A DNA stretch of 64,000 bases from NCBI GenBank assembly GCA_050181465.1, contig JBFXDD010000003.1, positions 62,001 to 126,000 on the forward strand, read 5' to 3'. Positions within the stretch are counted from its first letter, which is position 1. Each line of letters starts with the position of its first letter. Both the position numbers and the translations under genes were made by a program. The notes beneath the pieces are model-generated. The model had not been told where the DNA came from and made no database searches. It saw nothing but the letters and a program-made list of their open reading frames with translations. Below, in pieces: positions 19,731 to 29,286 of the stretch. This DNA comes from JACRLW01 sp050181465 (lineage in GTDB: Bacteria; Planctomycetota; UBA1135; UBA2386).

Positions 19731-20722
19731 GTCGCGCCGTCCTCGTCCGAGCGGCGCGCGTCCTCCTGACGACCGTCGTAAGCGTCGATGATGCGTTGCA
19801 CGATCGGGTGCCGGACCACGTCCTTCGTGCGCAACCGCACGATCGCGATGCCGGGAACTCCATCGAGACGGCGCACGGCGTCGCCCAGCCCCGAGCGCGT
19901 ATTCGGCGGGAGGTCGACCTGACTGGGATCGCCGGTGACCACCACCTGGCTCCGCTCACCCATGCGAGTGAGGAACATCAGCATCTGCGGCACGGTGCAG
20001 TTCTGGGCTTCGTCGAGGATCACGAAGGAGTCGTTGAGGGTGCGGCCGCGCATGTACGCGAGCGGGCAGACCTCCACGATCTCGCTCTCGAGGTAGCGCT
20101 GGCGCGAGATCGGGTCGAGCAGGTCATGCAGCGCGTCGTACAGCGGGCGGAGATACGGATTGATCTTCTGCTGCAGGTCGCCGGGCAAGAAGCCGAGCCG
20201 CTCCCCGGCCTCCACCGCCGGCCGCACGAGCACGATCCGGCGGACCGCGCCGCTCTTCACCGCGGCGACCGCAGCGGCGACGGCGAGGTAGGTCTTGCCG
20301 GTGCCCGCCGGCCCCACCGCGAAGACCACCTCGCTCTCGCCGATCGCGCGCCAGTAGGCCTCCTGCCCAGCTGTGCGCGGCCGCACCGGACCCGCCGCGC
20401 GCCGCGGCAGGTCGATCTCGGGCGCGGTCGGCGCCGGCGCTTGCGCCCCGACTCCGGCGAGCAATCGCAGGCGCTGCGCGACTTCGTTGGACGTCACCGA
20501 GCGACCGCTGCGCATCGTCAACAGGTGGGCATCGAGCACTTCGCGCACGCGCTGGACGTCGTCCGTCTTGCCGATCAGGCGCAGCGCGCCGTCGCGGACG
20601 ACCGCCTGCACCGAGTGCAGCTCGCGAATCAGTCGGGTGTTGCCGTCGAGCGGGCCGAGCAGGGCACGCGCTTCATCGAGGCTCTCCAGAACGAGGATTT
20701 GGTCGGTGGTGTCGTCCTTCAC
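19727..20722 (-). CDS. phoH: PhoH-like ATPase
   Basis: 331 residues from a GTG at 20722 that overlaps the cdsA stop (GTGA). An N-terminal KH-like region (about 1-80) precedes the PhoH P-loop domain, with Walker A GPAGTGKT at 137-144, Walker B VILDEAQNC near 235 and the arginine/sensor segment VVVTGDPSQVDLP. PhoH proteins are RNA-linked ATPases or helicases. The adjacency to ybeY suggests a role in rRNA processing. The stop overlaps the ybeY start. A much longer frame joins onto cdsA sequence upstream but is out of frame with it and is not real. Confidence 0.95.
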   Translation of the reverse strand: MKDDTTDQILVLESLDEARALLGPLDGNTRLIRELHSVQAVVRDGALRLIGKTDDVQRVREVLDAHLLTMRSGRSVTSNEVAQRLRLLAGVGAQAPAPTAPEIDLPRRAAGPVRPRTAGQEAYWRAIGESEVVFAVGPAGTGKTYLAVAAAVAAVKSGAVRRIVLVRPAVEAGERLGFLPGDLQQKINPYLRPLYDALHDLLDPISRQRYLESEIVEVCPLAYMRGRTLNDSFVILDEAQNCTVPQMLMFLTRMGERSQVVVTGDPSQVDLPPNTRSGLGDAVRRLDGVPGIAIVRLRTKDVVRHPIVQRIIDAYDGRQEDARRSDEDGAT

Positions 20723-21621
20723 GAAGGTCCCGTGTTGGCGGCAAGGATCAGGAAGAAGGCGGGGTAGGAGAACAAGAGACTGTCGATGAGGTCGAGAATG
20801 CCGCCGTGAGCCGGCAGAAGAGTCGACGAATCCTTCACGCCGCAGCGGCGCTTGAGCAGCGACTCGATGAGGTCGCCGGCCTGCGTGGTGATGTTGAGCA
20901 CCACGCCGACGATCACAGCGGTGGTCAGCGACATCGTGTGGTCGAACACCGGCAGCACATCGCGCAAGGCGATGGCGAGACCGACGCTGGTGGCCAGCCC
21001 GCCGATCGAACCCTCGATGGTCTTCGCGCCGCTGACGTGCGGAATCAGCTTGTTGCGACCGACCGCGACCCCGACGAGGTAGGCACCGATGTCGCCGCCC
21101 TTGCTGACGATCGCGACCAGCAGGACCGCCGGCAGGTTGCGCAGCGCCATCCCTTGGGCCAGAAACATCGGCCAGGCGATCAGCAGGAAGCCGAGCATCG
21201 TCGCGCCCTGCAGCTCGAGGCCCTGCTGCATGCGACGCCGCGACAGTGACTCGACCGCGATCGGGAACAAGAGGCCGATCGTGCCGATGACCAGCGGATA
21301 CAGCTCGCGGTCCACACTGTGCCACGCGAAGTGGAACGGCGAGACGAACAGCGCCGCCGAGAACAGCAGCAGCAAGGTGCGCGCGACGGCGAATCCGCCC
21401 TTCTGCAGCATCGCGATGTATTCGACGATGCCGCCGAGACCGAGCAGACCGAGCAAGCCCGCGATCAAGACTCCGCGCATCCCGCGCTCGGCGAGCACGG
21501 TCGTGTCGAGCCAGTACAACAGCGCGAGCAGGGCGATGATGCTCGGCCCGATCAAGAAGCGGATGCGCAGTTCGGCACCCTTGCTGCGCGGCTTGGGTGC
21601 CTGCCCCTCGCCGCCGCTCAC
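20719..21621 (-). CDS. cdsA: Phosphatidate cytidylyltransferase
   Basis: 300 residues. It makes CDP-diacylglycerol from phosphatidic acid and CTP, the precursor of membrane phospholipids. About eight hydrophobic segments are visible. The family signature is at the C-terminal end (KRRCGVKDSSTLLPAHGGILDLIDS). The cytosolic loop SKGGDIGAYLVGVAVG carries the conserved Asp, and GAKTIEGSIGG corresponds to the family's SPKKTWEG. The GTG start at 21621 overlaps the uppS stop (GTGA) and the stop overlaps phoH. The neighbouring uppS-cdsA pair is conserved across bacteria. Confidence 0.95.
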   Translation of the reverse strand: MSGGEGQAPKPRSKGAELRIRFLIGPSIIALLALLYWLDTTVLAERGMRGVLIAGLLGLLGLGGIVEYIAMLQKGGFAVARTLLLLFSAALFVSPFHFAWHSVDRELYPLVIGTIGLLFPIAVESLSRRRMQQGLELQGATMLGFLLIAWPMFLAQGMALRNLPAVLLVAIVSKGGDIGAYLVGVAVGRNKLIPHVSGAKTIEGSIGGLATSVGLAIALRDVLPVFDHTMSLTTAVIVGVVLNITTQAGDLIESLLKRRCGVKDSSTLLPAHGGILDLIDSLLFSYPAFFLILAANTGPS

Positions 21622-22364
21622 GGAACGACCGCCCCGAACTTTCGCACACGCTGGCCGAAGGCGCGGAACGCGGCATGCAGGTGTTCGCGACGGAAGTCGG
21701 GCCAGCAGACCTCTTCGACGTGGAATTCCGCGTAGCTGATCTGCCACAGAAGGAAGTTGCTCACGCGCATCTCGCCGGCGGTGCGGATCAGCAGATCGGG
21801 GTCTGGAATCTCAGGGCGGTAGAGCGACGCGGCGATCGCGTTGGCGTCGATGGCCGCAGGATCGAGTTCCCCGCGCGCGACGCGCTCGGCGAGGGTGCGC
21901 ATCGCGTCGACCAGCTCAGCGCGCCCGCCGTACGAAATCGCCAGACCAAGCCGCATGCCGGTGTTGCCGGCGGTCAACGCGATCGTCTCGTCGAGCACGT
22001 CGAGGACCTTCTTCGACAGGCGCTCGCGCCGACCGACGTGCAGCAGCTTCACGCCGTTGTTCATCAGGGTCGGCCGCTCCTCGACGAGGAAGCGCACGAG
22101 CAATCCCATCAGGAGATCGATCTCGCGCTGCGGTCGGCTCCAGTTCTCCTCGGAGAAGGCGTAGAGCGTCAGTCCCTCGACTCCCAGTCGCGCGCACTCC
22201 TCGACGGTCTCGCGCACGGCGGTGATGCCGCGCTCGTGCCCGCGGATGCGCTCGAAGCCGCGGCTCTTCGCCCAGCGACCGTTGCCGTCCATGATGATCG
22301 CGACGGAACGCGGCACGGTGAAGCTGCCGGGGTCAGGTTGGGTCAGAGGCGCGCGGCGGCTCAC
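21618..22364 (-). CDS. uppS: Undecaprenyl diphosphate synthase (cis-prenyltransferase)
   Basis: 248 residues. It condenses isopentenyl diphosphate onto farnesyl diphosphate to build the C55 lipid carrier for cell-wall polymers. The catalytic Asp is D26 in IIMDGNGRWAK. Other conserved segments are RGHERG, YAFSEENWSRP, LAISYGGRAELVDA and PDPDLLIRTAGEMRVSNFLLWQ, with FHV further on. The start is a GTG at 22364, 48 bases after purA; the first 15 residues before PRSVAIIMDG are Pro-rich and the true start might be slightly later. It is cotranscribed with cdsA through a 4-base overlap. Confidence 0.96.
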   Translation of the reverse strand: MSRRAPLTQPDPGSFTVPRSVAIIMDGNGRWAKSRGFERIRGHERGITAVRETVEECARLGVEGLTLYAFSEENWSRPQREIDLLMGLLVRFLVEERPTLMNNGVKLLHVGRRERLSKKVLDVLDETIALTAGNTGMRLGLAISYGGRAELVDAMRTLAERVARGELDPAAIDANAIAASLYRPEIPDPDLLIRTAGEMRVSNFLLWQISYAEFHVEEVCWPDFRREHLHAAFRAFGQRVRKFGAVVP

Positions 22365-22412
22365 GGAGTTGGGTCGGCGGACGGCGATGGCTCGAGTGGG
22401 ATTGAAGGTCGC

Positions 22413-23702
<1,290 letters not shown>

Positions 23703-23934
23703 GGTCAGGAGTCGGAAAAAAGCCGAGGAGTCTAGCGACGCGCCGGCGCGCGCGCCCCTTCCGCTTCGTCGACAAGCGAGCAGCCGCGTGGCCCTGGAGT
23801 CCCGATCGCCTTGCCCCCGGCCGAATCCGGGCGAAGCCGCGCCCGCCGATCCGCACCGTTCGGATCCGATGTTTTCGGACCCACTGCTTGCAGAGAGCGC
23901 CGGCCGGGTCTTCGCTGGAGCCTCTCGCTCCCCG

Positions 23935-25020
23935 ATGACTCGCACCGATCTGGCGTCCGACGATGACTGCCGCGAAGCGGCGCTGAACGCGGTCGAGCAG
24001 TTCCGCAGTCGGGTGATGCCGGGCATCCTCCGGCGCATGTCGATCTGGAAGCGCCTCGACGCGCGCGGTCAGAGCGACATCGCCGCCGAAGCGATGCAGG
24101 AGTTGGCGCTCGACGCGCTGGCGAATCCGCGCGCGGTGTTGGCGCTGGAGGAACGGGATCGACACACGCGCTGGATCCGCATCGTCCAGCACGTGCACTA
24201 TTCCTTGCGCGAGCGCGTGACGCGCAAGCGCGCCGCCGACGACGCGCTCGACGAGATGTGGGTGGAAGCGCCGCCCGGGTTCGAGCTGGAGCTCTCCAAG
24301 GAAGACGAACAGCTCCTCTCGGCGATGCTCCACGAGGCGACCCACCTCAAGAACGGTCGCCTCTCGCTGCGCGCGACCGCCAAGGCGATCGGTGTGAGTC
24401 CCGCGCGTCTCGCCGGCCTTCGCGAGCGCGTAGCCGAAGCACTCGGTCACAATCGCGAGCGAGAGAGCCTGTGGCGCGCGCGACTTGCCGAGGCGTTGAC
24501 CTCGATGGTCGCGGCGAGCCTGCGGGCGCAGGGCAGTCTCAACCTCTGGGAGCACGAGGCACGACGTGCTTTCCATCCGACCGAGTGTCGCGATCGCCTG
24601 CGTCGCATCCGCAGCGCCTTGGCGCTCAGCCCGATCCATCCGCAGGCCGAGCAGGCGCTCGCGCTGCTGTTGTCCGGTCCCGACCACGAAGCGCCGCCCC
24701 TCGAGCCCCGCGAGTTGTTGCGCACCGCGGCTCGCCTCGCTCCGACCGACGCACGCATCCCGCTCTGGCAGTTCGAGGCGGAGATTCTCGGCGACGACTT
24801 CGCCGCTGCCGCGCGTTGCCTGCGCCGCGCGCGCCGCTTGGGCGCGGAGCGAACTCGCATTGTGCTCGCGCGTGCGCGTCTCCTCGAGGCGCGCGGTCTG
24901 CTGTCGTCGGCACGCGCCGTGTTGGTGCGCGCGCTGCGTCGGCGGCCGAACGAACCGCGCCTGACGGCATCTCTCGCCGGGATCGACGGCGCGACGTCGG
25001 CGCAGCGGTTGGGCGGCTGA
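23935..25020 (+). CDS. Hypothetical protein with HTH-like segment and repeat-rich C-terminus
   Basis: 361 residues, not assigned to a known family. The N-terminal half is charged and helical, with features of a sigma or other DNA-binding protein: ARGQSDIAAEAMQELALDAL, a run resembling sigma region 2, and a possible helix-turn-helix (LSLRATAKAIGVSPARLAGL). The C-terminal half (about 220-361) is built of 30-35-residue helical hairpins resembling TPR repeats (SALALSPIHPQAEQALALLL, ARARLLEARGLLSSARAVLV). There is no signal peptide, so it is probably cytoplasmic. I used the ATG at 23935; the ATG at 23869 in the same frame is also possible. It is divergent from purA, with about 230 bases for regulation. 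Confidence 0.7.
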   Translation: MTRTDLASDDDCREAALNAVEQFRSRVMPGILRRMSIWKRLDARGQSDIAAEAMQELALDALANPRAVLALEERDRHTRWIRIVQHVHYSLRERVTRKRAADDALDEMWVEAPPGFELELSKEDEQLLSAMLHEATHLKNGRLSLRATAKAIGVSPARLAGLRERVAEALGHNRERESLWRARLAEALTSMVAASLRAQGSLNLWEHEARRAFHPTECRDRLRRIRSALALSPIHPQAEQALALLLSGPDHEAPPLEPRELLRTAARLAPTDARIPLWQFEAEILGDDFAAAARCLRRARRLGAERTRIVLARARLLEARGLLSSARAVLVRALRRRPNEPRLTASLAGIDGATSAQRLGG

Positions 25021-25135
25021 CGGCGGCGAGGTTGCGCTCGGCTGGCTACCTCAGCGCAGGCAATGCCACGCGAACACGGAGGTTCTATGCAGCGGGCAAG
25101 ACTCCACGACGGACGACGGCTCCACGCCCCCCCAC

Positions 25136-25534
25136 CTACGGCCCCAACACCGCATCGATCGCCGTTGCGAGTTCGCGCTCCAGTCGAGCAACGGGCTGCG
25201 GAGTCGTCCAATGCGGCTCGCCGAGCAAGTTGCCGGTCAACAGCGATTCCTCGACCACGATCGCAAGACGGTCAGGGGACTCGCGGAACAATGTCGCGCG
25301 ACGACGCATCACGCGACCGCGCTCATTGGCGTTGGCCCAGCCGCTCTGCACGCGGAACTCGGACTCATCCGCGAGATCGAGCGGGCCGTAACGCAGCCGC
25401 ACCTGGTCACACACGAGTTCGAACGCGCGCGCATCGAGACGCTCCTCGATGACCAAGGGGACAATGCGTGCCAGACAACCCGCCAGCCCACCCGCCAGCG
25501 CTGCGGCGAGCGCGAGACCTCGCAACAGCCTCAT
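25136..25534 (-). CDS. Hypothetical lipoprotein
   Basis: 132 residues. A signal of the lipoprotein type (MRLLRGLALAAALAGGLAGC) has lipobox LAGC, with the Cys at about residue 20. The mature part looks like a small alpha/beta domain (FELVCDQVRLRYGPLDLADE, ERLDARAFE) ending in a helix. The family is not recognised; the charge pattern and size recall small outer-membrane-associated lipoproteins. The ATG at 25534 overlaps the stop of the hydantoinase-B gene (ATGA), so it is probably made with it. No functional link with the enzyme can be read from the sequence. Confidence 0.72.
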   Translation of the reverse strand: MRLLRGLALAAALAGGLAGCLARIVPLVIEERLDARAFELVCDQVRLRYGPLDLADESEFRVQSGWANANERGRVMRRRATLFRESPDRLAIVVEESLLTGNLLGEPHWTTPQPVARLERELATAIDAVLGP

Positions 25535-27141
25535 CGCCCGTGACCACCGCCGCCGGGCGTCTCGAGCGTGATCCGCGCACCCGCCGGCAGGCTGCGCGCA
25601 CACTTACTGGGCAATCGCACGCGACGTCCATCGGGCATCGTCGCCCGCACCGAGAATCGTTTGCCCGGCCCACCACCACGCGCACCGGCCGGCGCACTCT
25701 CCGCGCGCTCGGCAAACACCGAGATGGACGCCGGTACCAACACGCGCACGCACTTGCGCACGCCGTCGCCGCCACGACGCTTGCCGCGCCCACCCGAGCC
25801 GCGCCGCACGGTGAGCGACTCCACCACGATCGGCAAGCGCTGTTCGGCATCCTCGATCGGGGTGTTGCGCGTGTTGGTCATGTGCGTCTGGATCGCGGAG
25901 GCCGCCGCCCCGCCGGGACCGGCACCCGCACCCCCGGGCAAGGTCTCATACGTGGTTTGCAGCACACCGCTTGCATCGGCGATCCCCAGCGTCAGATTGA
26001 CCATGGTGCCGCTCGAGTTCGCCGGAATGCGCGCGCCGAGCAACTTGCGAAGAGCCGCGAGTCCGACATCGACGAGCCGTTGACTGGTCTCGACATTGCC
26101 GCCCGCCACCGGGGCCGGCGGGATCGGCTCCAGCAAGGAACCGCGACGCGTGACCACTTCGATTGCCCGAAACAAGCCCTCGTTGGTCGGCAACCGTTCC
26201 GGGCACAGGCATCGCAGCAGGTAGACCGACGCCGCGACGGCGATCCCGCGATTGCAGTTCACTCCCCCACGCGCCTGGTCGGCACTCTCGCTCCAATCGA
26301 ATCGCAATCGACCCGCCGTCACGCCGAGCTCGAGATGGATCGGGAGCGCGGTCGTGCCCGCGCCATCATCGTCGAGCACGTCGCGCGCACTCACCCGCCG
26401 GCGCGGAAGCTCTGCGATCACGGCGGTCGCCAACGCGTGCGAATACTCGAGCAGTTGCTCACTGGCCTCGCGCACGACGGCGTCGCCCTGGTCCGCCACC
26501 AGCGCCAGCAGTCGGCGCTGGGCGACCTGCAACGACGCCTCTTGTGCCGCGAAGTCGATGCGGCGCTCCTCGGCACCGCGCACGTTCGCGAGAATCAACG
26601 CGAGGATGTCGACCGCCGGCGCGCCGGCCCTGCGCAGTTTCACCGGCGGGATCACGAGCCCCTCGGCGAGCAGGTCCGTCGCCGCCGCCATCGACCCCGG
26701 CACCGCACCGCCGATGTCCGCATGGTGCGCGCGATTGACCAAGAAGAAGCGCGGCTGCGCGTGACCCGGCAGAAACACCGGCATCACCAGAGTGACGTCC
26801 GGCAGGTGCGTGCCCCCGCGATAGGGATCGTTGAGGATCACGAGATCGCCGGGCTCGAGCGTCAGCTCGGCGCGGACCGCCGCGACCGACTGCGCCGCAC
26901 TCCCGAGGTGTACTGGGATGTGCGCCGCCTGCGCGAGGAGACGGCCGTCGCCGTCGAAGAGCGCGATGGAGAAGTCCCGTCGCTCTCGAATGTTGGCGCT
27001 CGCCGCGGAACGCATGAGCACGGCACCCGCCTCCTCGCACAGGGCTGCGAGCAACTGGTGGAATACCTCGAGACGGATCGGATCGACCGCCGGTCTGCTT
27101 CCTCGGGGCTTGCGCGCGCGTCGACTACTTGCCAAACTCAC
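25531..27141 (-). CDS. Hydantoinase B/oxoprolinase (HyuB) family protein
   Basis: 536 residues matching the HyuB subunit family, which with HyuA forms ATP-dependent hydantoinases, 5-oxoprolinases or acetone/acetophenone carboxylases. Visible hallmarks are SAASANIRERRDFSIALFD near the start, VILNDPYRGGTHLPDV, NRAHHADIGG, and the Gly-rich C-terminus (TLETPGGGGHGR). No hyuA gene is in the window, so the substrate cannot be named. The GTG start at 27141 lies 18 bases after the 47-residue ORF, with a weak GGAG nearby. The stop overlaps the lipoprotein start. Confidence 0.9.
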   Translation of the reverse strand: MSLASSRRARKPRGSRPAVDPIRLEVFHQLLAALCEEAGAVLMRSAASANIRERRDFSIALFDGDGRLLAQAAHIPVHLGSAAQSVAAVRAELTLEPGDLVILNDPYRGGTHLPDVTLVMPVFLPGHAQPRFFLVNRAHHADIGGAVPGSMAAATDLLAEGLVIPPVKLRRAGAPAVDILALILANVRGAEERRIDFAAQEASLQVAQRRLLALVADQGDAVVREASEQLLEYSHALATAVIAELPRRRVSARDVLDDDGAGTTALPIHLELGVTAGRLRFDWSESADQARGGVNCNRGIAVAASVYLLRCLCPERLPTNEGLFRAIEVVTRRGSLLEPIPPAPVAGGNVETSQRLVDVGLAALRKLLGARIPANSSGTMVNLTLGIADASGVLQTTYETLPGGAGAGPGGAAASAIQTHMTNTRNTPIEDAEQRLPIVVESLTVRRGSGGRGKRRGGDGVRKCVRVLVPASISVFAERAESAPAGARGGGPGKRFSVRATMPDGRRVRLPSKCARSLPAGARITLETPGGGGHGR

Positions 27142-27159
27142 TCACTCCATGCCAAAACG

Positions 27160-27303
27160 TCAAGAAAACCGCAGTTCCAGCAACCGGGCCGCCGGCATGG
27201 TTGCTTCCCCGTCGAACCGACGATTCATGACCATCACCGACCCGCCGCGGGTCTGAGCCGCGGTGGTCTTGCCGCCCCGCACCTCGACCAAAAGAGCGCT
27301 CAC
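27160..27303 (-). CDS. Small hypothetical protein (47 aa)
   Basis: The GTG at 27303 overlaps the stop of the aconitase-family gene as GTGA, the coupling seen throughout this window. The 47-residue product has mixed composition, including VRGGKTTAAQTRGGSVMVMN and a C-terminal stretch ending in LLELRFS. Its codons show the same G/C bias at third positions as its neighbours. It contains no signal peptide, membrane segment or Cys cluster. It fits exactly between the aconitase-family gene and the hyuB-like gene, which start and stop within 20 bases of it. No family is recognised; the function is unknown. Confidence 0.5.
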   Translation of the reverse strand: MSALLVEVRGGKTTAAQTRGGSVMVMNRRFDGEATMPAARLLELRFS

Positions 27304-29270
27304 AACTCCTCGGGTCCCCCGAGCCGACCGAGGAAGGCCGAGGCGACGACCACGAAGGGCGAGGCGAGATAGACCTGCCCCGGGCCCGAGCGGCCGGGGA
27401 AGTTGCGATTGATCGCCGACACGGTGACTTGGTCGGGGCGATCCGACACACCGGGACCGGCCTTGATGCACGCACCGCAGCTCGGATCGATCAGCTCGAT
27501 GCCGGCCTGTCGGAACAGCGCGACATAGCCCATCGTCTCCGCGTAATCGCGGATGCGCTGGCTGCCGAACTGGATGTAGCAGCGCACACCTTCGGGCAAG
27601 CTGCGACCGCGCTCGAGCGCCTTGCGAACGACCGCCGCATACATGTCCATGTCGTCGCGCTTGCCACCGGTGCAGGAACCGCCGTAGGCGATGTCGATGC
27701 GGACGTCCCTTGCGAGGTCCGACAGCGCCACGCCGTTGCGAGGATCACCCGGCGTGGCCACCATCGGCTCGATCGCCGCGAGATCGATGCGGAAGGTCTT
27801 CTCGTACTTCGCATCGCGATCGGGCGCGACGCACAACGGCGCGAGCGAACTCACATCGAGTCCGCGCTCCGCGGCAATCCACTCGAGCGTGCGCGCGTCG
27901 GCCTCACAGATGCCGGTGAAGCCGCCGGCCTCCACCGCCATGTTGGTGAGCGTGGCCCGCTCGTCTACCGACAGATTGGCCATACCGGGTCCGCCGAACT
28001 CGAGCACCTTGCCGATGCCGGCACCGCTCTTGAAGTAGTCGTCGGCGAGCAGGAACAGCATGACGTCCTTCGCCGACACTCCCGCGCGAAGGCTCCCGTG
28101 CAACTCGACTCGCGCCGAGTCGGGAACGCGCACGCGGATGTCGCGCGTGAACCATGCATTCGCCATGTCGGTCGAGCCGACCCCGAACGCGAAGCAACCG
28201 AGGACGCCGGCCATGCAGGTATGGCTGTCGGTGCCGATGACCAGTTGCCCGGGCAACGCGAGCTCCTCGACGACGATGTTGTGGCAGATCCCCGCCGAAC
28301 CGGCATCCACGCCGTCGCGCTTCACCTCGCCGTACAGCTTGACACCCTGCCGTTCGGCAAAGCCCGCCTGCACGGTCGCCAGACTCTGCGCCTGCTCGCG
28401 CAGCCCCATGTCGATGTGCGCCTTGGACATCACGCGATCGAGGAAGGTCAGGTGGTCGCGGAACGCGAACACCGATTCCGGTTGCGCGACCTTCGCATCC
28501 TCACCGAGCCCCATCTTGAACAAGGCCTCGGCCATCGGCGTGACGTATTCGTGGCTGAATCGAAGATCCGCGCGCGCGAAGAGTGCATCGCCCACCGCGA
28601 CCGCCGGCACGCCGATCCGATCCTTGCTCGCATCGACGATCGCGTGTCGGGCGATGATCTTCTGCGCGAGCGTCATCGGCTGCGCGGGAGTCGTGATCGC
28701 CGGCGGCGAAGTCCGACCGGCGAGCCGCTCCTTGTTGTAGGCGAAGAGTCCACCGCTGCGCACGATCCCCGCGGAAATCGGGTCGAGGCCGCGTTCGAAC
28801 TCCGCACGGGGCAGAGCTTCCCCGCGCCGGATGCGCTCGATCAGTCCGAAGTCCGTCGACGTCAACAATCCGATGTTCTGACAGTTCTGGCCGTAGATCT
28901 TCTCGATGTTGCGCGCGATGACGAGCTGCACGCCCGCCTTCAGCTCGCTGAACGGCGCGGTCTCGCGGCTGCTGCCGCAGCCTTTCGATCGACCCGAGAC
29001 GATCACGCCGAAGTGACCGTTGAGAATGGCGTCCTTCTTGACGACCCCGCCGCGCAGCCCCACCAGACAGTAGCGGGCGAGCGTCTCATCGTAGTAGTAG
29101 CACACCCATCCCGGCGTGAGTTCGTCGGTCGAGATGTTGTCGATCAGCTCGCGATCCGGGTCGAAGTCGAGATCGACCCCGTCGTAGAGCTGCGCGCGGA
29201 GCAGCTCTTCGTCGCGCGTGAGGTAGAGGATCCGGCCGCGGATCGAAACCGTGTCGTGGTGGTTCGTCAT
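27300..29270 (-). CDS. Aconitase/isopropylmalate dehydratase family fusion, swivel domain first
   Basis: 656 residues. The N-terminal about 200 residues match the small-subunit swivel domain (GHFGVIVSGRSKGCGSSRE, ARNIEKIYGQNCQNIGLL). The remaining about 430 match the large catalytic part (GICHNIVVEELALPGQLVIG, TDSHTCMAGVLGCFAFGVGS, GSCTGGKRDDMDMY). The Fe-S cysteines are in DSHTC and in DPSCGACIKAGPG. Single-chain aconitases usually have the swivel domain last; a swivel placed first recalls aconitase B but without its HEAT domain. It could be a 3-isopropylmalate or homoaconitate-type hydro-lyase. It starts 16 bases after the thiolase gene and is coupled to a 47-residue ORF. Confidence 0.88.
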   Translation of the reverse strand: MTNHHDTVSIRGRILYLTRDEELLRAQLYDGVDLDFDPDRELIDNISTDELTPGWVCYYYDETLARYCLVGLRGGVVKKDAILNGHFGVIVSGRSKGCGSSRETAPFSELKAGVQLVIARNIEKIYGQNCQNIGLLTSTDFGLIERIRRGEALPRAEFERGLDPISAGIVRSGGLFAYNKERLAGRTSPPAITTPAQPMTLAQKIIARHAIVDASKDRIGVPAVAVGDALFARADLRFSHEYVTPMAEALFKMGLGEDAKVAQPESVFAFRDHLTFLDRVMSKAHIDMGLREQAQSLATVQAGFAERQGVKLYGEVKRDGVDAGSAGICHNIVVEELALPGQLVIGTDSHTCMAGVLGCFAFGVGSTDMANAWFTRDIRVRVPDSARVELHGSLRAGVSAKDVMLFLLADDYFKSGAGIGKVLEFGGPGMANLSVDERATLTNMAVEAGGFTGICEADARTLEWIAAERGLDVSSLAPLCVAPDRDAKYEKTFRIDLAAIEPMVATPGDPRNGVALSDLARDVRIDIAYGGSCTGGKRDDMDMYAAVVRKALERGRSLPEGVRCYIQFGSQRIRDYAETMGYVALFRQAGIELIDPSCGACIKAGPGVSDRPDQVTVSAINRNFPGRSGPGQVYLASPFVVVASAFLGRLGGPEEL

Positions 29271-29286
29271 CGATCGAAGATCCGTC

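Noticed and set aside
19727..21676. A single 649-codon frame joining cdsA and phoH
   Set aside because: The first half is the wrong frame of cdsA. The true phoH starts at the GTG overlapping the cdsA stop.
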